Below, piece after piece: positions 16,971 through 25,350 of a stretch of 64,000 nucleotides of DNA. The stretch lies in NCBI RefSeq assembly GCF_022008395.1, contig NZ_JAIRBB010000001.1, forward strand, positions 186,001-250,000, written 5' to 3'. The position numbers and the translations under genes were made by a program. Positions within the stretch are counted from its first letter, which is position 1. Every line of letters starts with the position of its first letter. The DNA is from Aequorivita xiaoshiensis (GTDB lineage: Bacteria > Bacteroidota > Bacteroidia > Flavobacteriales > Flavobacteriaceae). Under the pieces are notes generated by a model. That model did no database searches. It had not been told where the DNA came from and worked only from the letters and a program-made list of their open reading frames with translations.

Positions 16971-17405
16971 ATGAAAAAAACACTTTATTTACTGATAATC
17001 ACGATAGTAATTGCTTCTTGTTCAAAAAGCGACGATAAACGTGAACGCAATCCTTACTTAACCGATCCGTTAGTAAGCTTAAATCTAAATTTAAATCTCC
17101 CAGAATACAACCCGTTGCGTTTTCCTGGAAATTATGTAATTGTTAACCAAGGAATAAAAGGCATAGTGGTGTATTGTGTTAGCGAACAATTGTATTTGGC
17201 TTTCGACCTTACCGATCCAAACCATGTTCCTAGCAACTGTTCGCGTATGGATATAGATGGTATTACAGCATCTTGTCCTTGTCCTAACGATGAAAACTCA
17301 TACTATATTACATCAGGGAGACATATTTCAGAACCTGATTTAAAATATCCTATGCAACAATATAGCGCTGAAAGAAATGGAAACAATGTTATTATAAATA
17401 ACTAA
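16971..17405 (+). CDS. Lipoprotein with degenerate Rieske-like domain
   Basis: A 144-aa lipoprotein: signal peptide, then a lipobox ending IASC (Cys17). From about 60 the pattern YLAFDLTDPNHVP, then a Cys, then ASCPCPNDENSYYITSGRH and a late NNVIINN follows the order of a Rieske [2Fe-2S] domain. The two Cys-x-His ligand pairs are not present; only scattered cysteines remain. Flavobacterial relatives are often labelled nitrite-reductase ferredoxin subunits, but this copy probably cannot bind a Rieske cluster. It is monocistronic, ends at a strong terminator and is divergent from greA. Confidence 0.65.
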   Translation: MKKTLYLLIITIVIASCSKSDDKRERNPYLTDPLVSLNLNLNLPEYNPLRFPGNYVIVNQGIKGIVVYCVSEQLYLAFDLTDPNHVPSNCSRMDIDGITASCPCPNDENSYYITSGRHISEPDLKYPMQQYSAERNGNNVIINN

Positions 17406-17443
17406 CATTTCAATTAAAATCAATTAACGCACCGAATTTATAT

Positions 17444-17480
17444 AAAAAAAGACTCCGCTAATTTAGCGGAGTCTTTTTTT
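17444..17480. terminator. Bidirectional intrinsic terminator
   Basis: A long stem AAAAAAAGACTCCGCTA / TAGCGGAGTCTTTTTTT with a 3-nt loop serves the convergent lipoprotein and TonB-receptor genes. Confidence 0.93.
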
Positions 17481-17482
17481 AT

Positions 17483-19870
17483 TTAGAACTTTATTGTAGC
17501 ACCTAAAAGAAAGTTAGTAGTTGCCTGCGGATAATAACCCGCACCTTCAATTGTAGTAACCGTTCCTGGATTACTAAAATCATCGTCCCAAGTGTAGAAG
17601 TAACCGTTAGACACATATTTTACATTGAAAATGTTATTCACTAATCCAGAGAAAACAATTTCTTTAACCCAAGGTAGGTTGTCTAAAATATAAACAATAT
17701 TAAGGTCGTTAATAAAGAAACTATCCAACTTTGAAGCTTCACTATCGATATTTCCCATGTACTGCTCCCCTACAAATTTTGAAAGCAAGCCTAATTGTAG
17801 GTTTTTTATTGGTGAATATTCAAGCATATTTCCAGCTACTACGGATGGAGAAAATGAAATATTTGTTTTTCCAAGATTAACAAGCTCCCCATCACGAGAA
17901 GTGACAAAATCTACATTTTTGTTTGTACTTAATGCAATATTAGGAAGAGTTCTTAGATTTTTCAAAAGCTGAATTTGCGCATCTACTTCAAGACCTAAAC
18001 GATAACTTTTTCCACTACTTGTTCTTAAAGCAGCGCCTACATCATTCAATTCACCAGAAAGCACCAATTGGTCCTTATAGTGCATATAGTAAATGTTTGT
18101 ATTAACTTTTGTTTTGGCAGTACCAAATCTCCACCCTAACTCAAAATCATCTAATTTTTCTGGCGTAGTAATTCCTTGTTCGTAATCGTTTCTTGATGGT
18201 TCACGATGCGCTTTACCGTAAGAGAAGTAAAATTGATTTGTTGGGTTTAATTTGTAAGTCAAACCAGCTTTTGGATTAAAAAAAGCATAATCTTCATCAA
18301 TCTCCATTAAAACCAAATCTGAAGTGATTCCTGTAGTATTGTAATTTAGAAATCTTCCCTGTAAGTCTCCAAAAACACTTAATCTTTCGTTTAATCTATA
18401 GGTTGCTTTTGAGAAAACAGTAAACTCACTCTTCTCACCATTACTATCGTAATAGCGATCTCTAATTTCGGAAGCGCTAGCATATCTCGCCCAAATTACC
18501 TCACCGTAATGATCTCCAGTATAATAGCTATAAAAAGCACCACCCGTAAAATCTATACTATTGTTTTTGTAGTTAACGGTGGCATTGGCTGCATAATAGT
18601 GATTATCTAGCCAACGACGACGGATTACGTCGGTTCTATTAATTGTATCACCACCTATATATATAGGTTCAAATCCATAAGTTTTAAACTTTTGATCTTC
18701 TTTATATTGTTCAAAATACCCTTTTCCTCTAGTGTAGTTAAAAGATAAGTTTGTACTCCAATTATTATCATAGCGCTGATTCCATAATAACTGATAATGA
18801 TCTTGAGCGTAATCGTCTATTTCATTATCATAAAACTGTATGTTTCCATTTTCATCGGTATACATACCTGCTGTGTTAAAGGTTCTATCATTTTCAAGTT
18901 TCTCAGGATCTTCTAGACCATTCCAAGACTGATAAGTAATATTTTTCCCTCCAAAAGTTAAGGCTTTAATTAAAGTATTGTCATCCACAAATGCGCCCTG
19001 AAGAAAGTACGATTTTAAGTCTGAGCTCGCTCTATCGATATAACCATCAGATTTAATTGTTGACAATCTACCCGATACTTCAAAATGGTTAGAAAGTAAG
19101 CCAGTACTAAATTTAACGTTGTGTTTATGTGTATTATAACTTCCAAAAGAATTAGAAATTTCGCCATATGCATCATTTGATACTGCATCGCTAAGTAAGT
19201 TTAAACTGGCACCAAAAGCTCCAGAACCATTTGTAGAAGTTCCAACCCCCCTTTGAAGTTGTAAGCTTTGTACTGAAGACGTGAAATCTGGTAAATTAAC
19301 CCAGAAAGTACCTTGGCTTTCAGAATCGTTATAAGGAATTCCGTTTAGCGTAACATTTACACGAGAAGCATCACTACCTCGAACTCGGATGTAAGTATAT
19401 CCCACTCCTGCTCCAGCGTCACTAGTTGTAACTACAGACGGCATATAACTTAACATATAAGGGATGTCTTGTCCTAGATTTCTTTTTTCCAGTTCTTCTT
19501 TTTCAAGATTTGAGTGGGTAATTGGCGAATCGGCATCGACGCGAATAGCTTGCACTAAAACTTCATCTAAGGTCTCTGAGGTTTTTGAAAGAGAAATATT
19601 CAACTCCATATCACCATTTACAACAATAGATCTAGTTTCGGCATTATAGCCTAAGTGACTAAAAACAATTGATTGAACTCCTTGATTTATGGTTACACTA
19701 TAGTTTCCATCAAAATTGGTAATTGTTCCCCTGTTACTTTTTAAAATTATATTAGCTCCAACCAAGGGCTCTCCATCAGAATTAGTTACAATTCCAGAAA
19801 CAGTATATTCCTGGGCAAATGTGATGAAGCTAAAAAAGGCAAATACTGAAAAAATCAATAACTTTTTCAT
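17483..19870 (-). CDS. TonB-dependent outer-membrane receptor, predicted thiamine transporter
   Basis: A 795-aa outer-membrane receptor: signal peptide (1-19), a CarboxypepD-like beta-sandwich domain (about 21-105), a plug (about 110-225, with VRVRGSDASRVNVTLNGIPY-type core) and a 22-strand barrel ending in an aromatic-rich strand with terminal Phe. TonB receptors import large or scarce nutrients. Substrate prediction comes from the TPP riboswitch in its 5' leader: thiamine-regulated receptors of this type (Omr1) were predicted in the CFB group by comparative genomics. No inner-membrane transporter gene is adjacent; the PnuC gene 8 kb away is the best candidate partner. The gene is its own transcription unit. 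Confidence 0.9.
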   Translation of the reverse strand: MKKLLIFSVFAFFSFITFAQEYTVSGIVTNSDGEPLVGANIILKSNRGTITNFDGNYSVTINQGVQSIVFSHLGYNAETRSIVVNGDMELNISLSKTSETLDEVLVQAIRVDADSPITHSNLEKEELEKRNLGQDIPYMLSYMPSVVTTSDAGAGVGYTYIRVRGSDASRVNVTLNGIPYNDSESQGTFWVNLPDFTSSVQSLQLQRGVGTSTNGSGAFGASLNLLSDAVSNDAYGEISNSFGSYNTHKHNVKFSTGLLSNHFEVSGRLSTIKSDGYIDRASSDLKSYFLQGAFVDDNTLIKALTFGGKNITYQSWNGLEDPEKLENDRTFNTAGMYTDENGNIQFYDNEIDDYAQDHYQLLWNQRYDNNWSTNLSFNYTRGKGYFEQYKEDQKFKTYGFEPIYIGGDTINRTDVIRRRWLDNHYYAANATVNYKNNSIDFTGGAFYSYYTGDHYGEVIWARYASASEIRDRYYDSNGEKSEFTVFSKATYRLNERLSVFGDLQGRFLNYNTTGITSDLVLMEIDEDYAFFNPKAGLTYKLNPTNQFYFSYGKAHREPSRNDYEQGITTPEKLDDFELGWRFGTAKTKVNTNIYYMHYKDQLVLSGELNDVGAALRTSSGKSYRLGLEVDAQIQLLKNLRTLPNIALSTNKNVDFVTSRDGELVNLGKTNISFSPSVVAGNMLEYSPIKNLQLGLLSKFVGEQYMGNIDSEASKLDSFFINDLNIVYILDNLPWVKEIVFSGLVNNIFNVKYVSNGYFYTWDDDFSNPGTVTTIEGAGYYPQATTNFLLGATIKF

Positions 19871-19940
19871 TCGTAATAGTTTAAAGTTTACGAATAAAAG
19901 GGGCGTTATTCTTGGTTTATTAAATGGTTTTAAATAAAAT

Positions 19941-19975
19941 CCCTGAAAATATTGCGTCGCGCAATATCACAGGGG
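19941..19975 (-). terminator. Riboswitch-controlled intrinsic terminator
   Basis: On the minus strand CCCCTG, then ATATTGCG-CGA-CGCAATAT, then CAGGG form a long interrupted hairpin followed by ATTTTATTT. It lies between the TPP aptamer and the receptor start. Its 5' arm ACCCCT is the exact complement of AGGGGT in the aptamer, giving a simple antiterminator. Confidence 0.7.
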
Positions 19976-19984
19976 TCTTAATAA

Positions 19985-20131
19985 TTTTCCCTTAGCAGCA
20001 TTACCTGCTCAGGTTCTTTGGGTATAATCTCAGCTTCTTCAAGTATAGAGTTAAAAATTTTGAGTTTAAAGTTTTTCAACCTACCACTCAATTCTAATAA
20101 CTCTTAACTAAAAATCTGCACCCCTTTGAGA
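19985..20131 (-). promoter_or_regulatory. TPP riboswitch (THI element)
   Basis: On the minus strand the conserved blocks of the thiamine-pyrophosphate aptamer appear in order: AAAGGGGTGC (near 20128), GCTGAGATTATACCC, then GAACCTGAGCAGGTAATGCTGC and AAGGGAA. The variable P3 arm between GGGGTGC and GCTGAGA is long (about 80 nt). High TPP is expected to stabilise the aptamer and allow the downstream terminator to form, lowering expression of the TonB receptor. The 5' and 3' limits are approximate. Confidence 0.93.
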
Positions 20132-20138
20132 TGTTCGG

Positions 20139-20146
20139 CAAAAGTA
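20139..20146 (-). promoter_or_regulatory. -7 box of riboswitch/TonB receptor transcript
   Basis: TACTTTTG on the minus strand lies about 8 bp before the aptamer, so transcription begins right at the riboswitch. Confidence 0.6.
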
Positions 20147-20372
20147 CATTACTTTTAGACATAAACATAATATTTCAAAACCTTTAAGATAGTCCTTCTC
20201 AACTATAAATAAAGACTGCCCATTTACTTAATTGGAATGTCTTTTGTAATGTTTGAATAACAAATTATTGATAACAAATAGGAGTTTCATCCTTATTTTT
20301 AGCTAAGTTATTACAGCTGAATTTATCAATTCCTTAATACATATACAATCGCATTGTAATTACATTTACACG

Positions 20373-22874
20373 ATGGCTAATTCAAGAAATAAATTCACCC
20401 TTAAAATCATACTAAGTTACTTGGTTTTGATTGCTTTAGCAGTGCTTGTTGGATTCTTTTTATATTCTGAATTTCAAAATTACACTGCCGAAAATATTGA
20501 AAAAAAGGGTGAGAAAAAATTTATTGAAACAGGAACACTAATCAATCTAGTTTATGAAACGGATGGATTTTCGAGACTTGCGCTTCTTTCTGAAAGTGAA
20601 GAAGACTATGAAAAATACGTAGTTAAAACAGACTCACTATTTAAAAAGATTAAAGAAATAAAATCTCTTACTGTTAATGATTTTCAGATTAAACAGTTAG
20701 ACAGTGTAAAATCTCTAATTGAAGAGAAAAACAGAAATATTGAACAACTTCGAATCCTTAGGCTTACAAATCAAAAAGATACTTCGCTGGATGATATTAT
20801 GCGTGAAGTAAGAAAGCTCGAAGCCTCTGTTGGATTAAATTCGGTAGAATCATTAATTAAAGATCCTTCACAACTAAGCAGAAATGAACGTCGTATTTGG
20901 CAGAATTATGCCGATTACCTCAATAGAGATTCCACTCGAGACACCGCCAAAGTAAGATCTAAAACTGTAGATTCTATGCTTATAGCTTCTCGCTATATAG
21001 TGGCTGAAGCTAAAAAATTAAATTCTCGAATTCGAAATTCTTTAAATCAACAAGAAAATGAACTCATCAGAAATGACCTTAATATTTCAGAACAGCTTAG
21101 GGAGATTATAGCCAGTTTCGATCGTGAAATTTCTAAAAACAACCTCATTGAAAAACAAAAGCGCGAAGCTTCGATAAAACGAACTGGCGACATATTGAAA
21201 TTTGCTGGGCTACTAGGTGGTATTGTAGTGTTGCTTTTTTCTTATTTTATTCTTTCAGACTTTTTTAAAGCCGATCGATACAAAAAGAATTTAGAAGCTT
21301 CTAAAAATTATGCTGAAACTTTACTAAAAAGTCGTGAACAACTTATTTCTACGGTTAGTCACGATTTAAAAACACCATTAAATACCATCAGTGGTTATTC
21401 TGAATTAATTGAAAACTCCTCACTTTCTGAAAAACAAAAATTCTACCTATCTCAAATTACATCTAGCTCACAATTTATCTCTCAATTAGTTGATGATTTA
21501 TTGGATTTCTCAAAGTTAGAAGCTGGAAAACTACCACTTGAGAAAGTGGCTTTTTCATTAGAAAATATAATTGAAAATGCCGCAAATGCTGTTCATCAAC
21601 AGTACATTGAAAAACCGGTAGCACTTAAGATTTCAATTGCAGAAGCTATCAAGAATAAGTTTTATAAGAGTGATCCACTTCGCATTAGGCAGGTGGTAAA
21701 TAATCTATTAGGTAACGCCTTTAAATTTACTGAAAAAGGAAGTGTTGAAATTCGAGTTGATGAACTGTCAGACACGAGAACTGGAGTTAGTAAGAAAAAG
21801 AAAATTTCCAATATCCAAATTTCAGTCATTGATACTGGAATTGGAATCTCAAAAGAAAAACAAGAGCTTATATTTAATGAATTTACCCAAGCTGAAACCG
21901 AAATAGCTCATAAATTTGGTGGAAATGGATTGGGATTAGCAATTTCTAAAAAGCTGACTGAACTTTTAGGTGGAACCTTAAAAGTAAAAAGTGTTTTAGG
22001 CGAGGGAAGTACATTCATTTTAACGCTTCCATTGCAGCATAGCAATAGAATTTTACCTACAAAAACTAAAAACGTTATAAGCAGTTTTAATGGCTTAAAA
22101 GCCATTATAATTGACGATGATCAAACAATGCGAGCACTTTTGAAAGAGATTTTGGAGCAATTGAAGATAGACTCAGAAACGTTTAGTAGCTATGAACAAC
22201 TCAAGTACGCCGATTCTGAAAATAGTGTGGATCCAAACGCCAATTTTGTTCTAACCGATATTCAAATGCCAACCACCGATGGTTTTACGCTATTAAAAAA
22301 TTTAAAGAAAGGAGAAATTAAAGCTTACAATAATCAGCCAATCATAGCAATGACAGGCAGTAGAGAGCGAAATCGCGAATATTATTTAAAAGAAGGTTTT
22401 GCTGAAATGCTTGCGAAACCCTTTTCAAAAGAAGACTTAATTAGTATTCTAAAACATTTATTTCCTAACCAATGGGAAGCATCAGAAAGGTCTAATGAAA
22501 GTAACCCCACAAACGAAAGTTCAAAGAGTGGTGATATTTTTAATTTATCGCTTTTAAATTCATTTTTGAGTACACCTGAAGCCTTAGAAGAAGTTTTAAA
22601 TATTTTCAATCAGCAAACTAAAACCGATTTGCAGCTTATTGATGAAGCAATTGAAGATAAGGACGTCGAAAAAGTTAAAGAAACTACACATAGAATGCTT
22701 ACGATGACAAGGCAACTTCAAGCGAAAGATGTGGTTGCTATATTAGAAAAAATGGAAGAATACCCAGAAGTAACTGCCAAAATATCAAATGAACTACAGT
22801 TAGAAATGAGGAGCGATTTTAATAAGCTAGTGGAAAAATTTAATGTTTTGCAACAAGCACTTAATAATCGATAA
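20373..22874 (+). CDS. Hybrid sensor histidine kinase with receiver and Hpt domains
   Basis: An 833-aa multi-step phosphorelay protein. TM1 is at about 10-31, followed by a long helical periplasmic sensor (about 35-270) and TM2 (about 275-296). The HisKA domain has STVSHDLKTPLNTISG (His330), followed by an ATPase with VNNLLGNAFKFT, DTGIGIS and GNGLGLAIS. The receiver (about 572-690) has the acidic pocket IIIDDDQ and phospho-acceptor Asp in VLTDIQMPTTDGF (near 628). A C-terminal Hpt-like helical domain has ETTHRMLTMTRQL (His near 772). The gene ends 2 bp from the end of the convergent sigma-54 regulator, its likely output partner. Confidence 0.94.
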   Translation: MANSRNKFTLKIILSYLVLIALAVLVGFFLYSEFQNYTAENIEKKGEKKFIETGTLINLVYETDGFSRLALLSESEEDYEKYVVKTDSLFKKIKEIKSLTVNDFQIKQLDSVKSLIEEKNRNIEQLRILRLTNQKDTSLDDIMREVRKLEASVGLNSVESLIKDPSQLSRNERRIWQNYADYLNRDSTRDTAKVRSKTVDSMLIASRYIVAEAKKLNSRIRNSLNQQENELIRNDLNISEQLREIIASFDREISKNNLIEKQKREASIKRTGDILKFAGLLGGIVVLLFSYFILSDFFKADRYKKNLEASKNYAETLLKSREQLISTVSHDLKTPLNTISGYSELIENSSLSEKQKFYLSQITSSSQFISQLVDDLLDFSKLEAGKLPLEKVAFSLENIIENAANAVHQQYIEKPVALKISIAEAIKNKFYKSDPLRIRQVVNNLLGNAFKFTEKGSVEIRVDELSDTRTGVSKKKKISNIQISVIDTGIGISKEKQELIFNEFTQAETEIAHKFGGNGLGLAISKKLTELLGGTLKVKSVLGEGSTFILTLPLQHSNRILPTKTKNVISSFNGLKAIIIDDDQTMRALLKEILEQLKIDSETFSSYEQLKYADSENSVDPNANFVLTDIQMPTTDGFTLLKNLKKGEIKAYNNQPIIAMTGSRERNREYYLKEGFAEMLAKPFSKEDLISILKHLFPNQWEASERSNESNPTNESSKSGDIFNLSLLNSFLSTPEALEEVLNIFNQQTKTDLQLIDEAIEDKDVEKVKETTHRMLTMTRQLQAKDVVAILEKMEEYPEVTAKISNELQLEMRSDFNKLVEKFNVLQQALNNR

Positions 22875-22876
22875 GA

Positions 22877-24235
22877 TTAAAGTTCGATATTATACAATTC
22901 TAATTTATTGTAAAGTGTTTTTCGAGTAATATTAAGCAATTTTGCAGCCTTAGTTTTATTGAAATCAGCTTCCTTTAACGCATTAAGAATTAATTGCTTT
23001 TCGTTGGTTTCTTTTGAAAAATCAACTTTTTCACTCTTTTTATTTACAGAAAAAATTACCTCGCGTGGTATTACCTCTAGCGGAATTAAACTTGAATTGG
23101 TTAACAATACCGAGCGTTTAATTACATTTTTCAACTCTCTTAAATTACCTGGCCAAGAATAGGCTTTAAAGGCCTCCTCTACTTCTTTTGACAGCCCGAG
23201 CACCTCTTTCCCTAAAGATGCGTTTGCTTCGGCCAAGAAGTATTCAATAAACAAAAATAAATCTTCCTTACGCTCGTGTAATGAAGGAATATGAATTGAA
23301 AATTCGTTTAATCTATGATATAAATCTTCTCTAAATTTCCCTTCTTGAACAGCTTTTAATAGATCTTCATTAGTAGCTGAAAGAATTCGAACATCTACTT
23401 CTATTTCTGTGTTACTACCAACTGGTTTTATTCTTCTTTCCTGTAAAGCACGCAATAACTGAATCTGGTTTTCATAAGAAAGGTTTCCCACTTCATCTAA
23501 GAAAAGTGTTCCGCCATCTGCGGCTTCAAAATGACCTTTTTTATCGTTAACAGCGCCAGTAAAACTTCCTTTTAAATGACCAAAAAACTCGCTTGCAGCA
23601 ATTTCATTAGGAATTGCTCCACAATCTACTGCTACAAAGGTTTTGTTATTTCTTGAACTAAAATCGTGAATAGCTTTGGCGGCAACCTCTTTTCCTGTTC
23701 CACTTTCTCCCTGAATTAACACACACATATCCGTAGGGCCAACAAGTTTTATGTATTCATTAAATTTTTTGGATGAATCACTTATCCCAACAACAAAGTT
23801 TGGTTTTACTTGAGGAGTTTCTGCTTTTTTAAACTCGTTTGCAGTATCAGATTTATCTGTATTTTCTGCCTTTGAATTTAAAGCATCCTCTTCAATTATC
23901 ATTAATAATTCTTCAGGCCGGAATGGCTTTGAAATGTAATCTATTGCTCCTTTTTTAATTGCTTTTACTGCAGTGTCAACTTCAGCATAACCGGTCATTA
24001 GAATTACTTTGGTGTTTGGAGAAGTTTTTTGAGAAAATTCTAGTAGGTCTAAACCAGAGTCGTCTGGAAGTTTTAAATCAGTAATAAGCAGGTTAAAATC
24101 GCCTTCAGTTATTGCTTTTCGAGCCCTTTCTCCTGTTGACGAAATTGAAATTTGAAAGCCCTTACGCTCCAAAAAGGAACCAAGCATTTTTCCAAATGCC
24201 AAGTCGTCTTCAACTATATGTATTTTCTGCGCCAT
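22877..24235 (-). CDS. Sigma-54-dependent response regulator (NtrC family)
   Basis: A 452-aa activator: receiver domain (1-120, Asp53 in ITDLKLPDDSG), AAA+ ATPase (about 148-375) with Walker A GESGTGKE (176-183), the sigma-54-contacting loop GSFTGA (223-228, the common Ser variant of GAFTGA) and Walker B TLFLDE, and a Fis-type helix-turn-helix at the C-terminus (KTKAAKLLNITRKTLYNKL). It activates transcription by RNA polymerase holding sigma-54. The convergent hybrid kinase is the probable donor of phosphate. RpoN is not in this window. Confidence 0.96.
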   Translation of the reverse strand: MAQKIHIVEDDLAFGKMLGSFLERKGFQISISSTGERARKAITEGDFNLLITDLKLPDDSGLDLLEFSQKTSPNTKVILMTGYAEVDTAVKAIKKGAIDYISKPFRPEELLMIIEEDALNSKAENTDKSDTANEFKKAETPQVKPNFVVGISDSSKKFNEYIKLVGPTDMCVLIQGESGTGKEVAAKAIHDFSSRNNKTFVAVDCGAIPNEIAASEFFGHLKGSFTGAVNDKKGHFEAADGGTLFLDEVGNLSYENQIQLLRALQERRIKPVGSNTEIEVDVRILSATNEDLLKAVQEGKFREDLYHRLNEFSIHIPSLHERKEDLFLFIEYFLAEANASLGKEVLGLSKEVEEAFKAYSWPGNLRELKNVIKRSVLLTNSSLIPLEVIPREVIFSVNKKSEKVDFSKETNEKQLILNALKEADFNKTKAAKLLNITRKTLYNKLELYNIEL

Positions 24236-24296
24236 CGTATTATCTCAAAAGGTAAAAATAGCGACTATATAGGAGGGTAATCTCTAAAATTATCAT

Positions 24297-24330
24297 AAAA
24301 AAAAGACACTCTTTTAAGAGCGTCTTTTTA
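24297..24330 (-). terminator. Intrinsic terminator downstream of PepSY-like gene
   Basis: Stem AAAAGACaCTCT / AGAGcGTCTTTT (one A/C mismatch), loop TTTA. On the minus strand it is followed by a T-run. It isolates the exported protein gene from the response regulator gene. Confidence 0.8.
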
Positions 24331-24360
24331 AAGAAGTATTGAATCTAAAATTCCTGCAGC

Positions 24361-24741
24361 TTACTGCTTCGTTAATTCATTTTTAATCCACTCACCTTTA
24401 GCGTTTGCATATACAGTTGCCTTTTTGGCATCTGCAGTAGTAAGTTCGATCTTATAATCTCCCTTGGCATTCACATAAGCCTTAGATATAGTTGCGCCGT
24501 CAAAATCATTAGCTACAGCATTTTGTACGGCTTCAGGTAATTCAGAAGCTTTTACTTCCTTGAAATCTTGAACAGCGTTCGCAGAAAGTTTTAATTCTTG
24601 AGTAGCTTCAACTTTTTCTTCAACCTGAGTTAAAGTTGCAGTCTTTTGCTCATTCTTAGCAGTTACCTCTTTATCAGATTGCGCAGTTACTGCAGTCAAA
24701 CCTCCTAACACTATCGCTGTACTTAAAATTAATCTTTTCAT
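24361..24741 (-). CDS. Exported PepSY-like protein
   Basis: A 126-aa secreted protein with a signal peptide (about 1-20, cleavage near VTAQ), a Lys/Glu/Thr-rich region and a C-terminal PepSY-like unit. In that unit, a helix (ELPEAVQNAVANDFDGATI) is followed by beta strands (KAYVNAKGDYKIELTTADAKKATVYANAKGEW, given here as one region at about 84-120). Proteins of this kind in Flavobacteria are stress-induced periplasmic proteins of unknown role. Its position upstream of the sigma-54 regulator, but separated by a terminator, makes it a candidate target of that regulator (inference). Confidence 0.68.
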   Translation of the reverse strand: MKRLILSTAIVLGGLTAVTAQSDKEVTAKNEQKTATLTQVEEKVEATQELKLSANAVQDFKEVKASELPEAVQNAVANDFDGATISKAYVNAKGDYKIELTTADAKKATVYANAKGEWIKNELTKQ

Positions 24742-24918
24742 AGCTTTTGTTTTTTAATATTATATATATCGTTTACTAAGTTTGTTTGTTGACTTGTATA
24801 TAGAAAAATTAATGCCACAAAAAGGACACGCTAGGCAAAGCCCACAAACACCAACAAAACAAGTGATTAGGAAATATTTAAATAAAAGAAAATTGTGTAA
24901 TAGGCGATACAGCCGTGT

Positions 24919-24943
24919 AAAAATTACACACTCAATGTGTAAT
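24919..24943 (-). terminator. Terminator downstream of arfB, inside a TGTGTAA cluster
   Basis: On the minus strand ATTACACA / TGTGTAAT closes a 5-nt loop and is followed by TTTTT. It is the likely end of the DUF4301-arfB transcript. The same 7-mer occurs in further copies next to it (see findings). Confidence 0.65.
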
Positions 24944-24945
24944 CT

Positions 24946-25350
24946 CTAATCAATCTTGGGAGGTTTTCGATTTTGTTTTTTTAATGCGGTTACTTTTTTA
25001 CTTTTTAAACGGCGCTCAATGGCACTTTTAGAAGGTTTCGTTTTTTTACGTTTTTTTGCAACCTTTAAATTTGTTTTCAGTAAGGCTATTAACCTTTCTA
25101 TTACAATGGCTTTATTTTTATGTTGGCTTCGTGTTTCACCACATTGTAATACGATTAAACCTTCAGTAGTAATTTTTGAAGAGAGTTTTAATCGAAGTCG
25201 TTCTTTTTCAGTTTCCGAAAGCGCTTGAGAGTTTTCTAAATCGAAAGTAACCTCAACCTTTGAAGCTGTTTTATTTACGTGTTGTCCTCCCGGACCACTA
25301 CTACGAATAGCTTTAAAGACAAGTTCCGATATTAGCGTGTCTATTATCAC
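24946..25350 (-). CDS. arfB: Alternative ribosome-rescue factor / peptidyl-tRNA hydrolase
   Basis: A 134-aa release-factor-like protein. SSGPGGQHVNKTASKVE (about 17-33) contains the catalytic GGQ. The C-terminal tail is strongly basic (KKRKKTKPSKSAIERRLKSK), the feature by which ArfB/YaeJ senses the empty mRNA channel of stalled ribosomes. It overlaps the end of DUF4301 by 4 bp (ATGA), so translation is coupled. The length matches E. coli ArfB closely. Confidence 0.94.
   Translation of the reverse strand: MIIDTLISELVFKAIRSSGPGGQHVNKTASKVEVTFDLENSQALSETEKERLRLKLSSKITTEGLIVLQCGETRSQHKNKAIVIERLIALLKTNLKVAKKRKKTKPSKSAIERRLKSKKVTALKKQNRKPPKID

Noticed and set aside
20147-20372. Direct repeats ATAACAAAT (20257-20265 and 20271-20279) upstream of the hybrid kinase
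   Set aside because: AT-rich words likely by chance in this composition; spacing of 14 bp gives no helical phase argument.
24803-24817. Possible sigma-54 promoter (TGGCATTAATTTTTC) upstream of the PepSY-like gene
   Set aside because: The -24 half is fair but the -12 element has TC instead of the near-invariant GC, so evidence is too weak.
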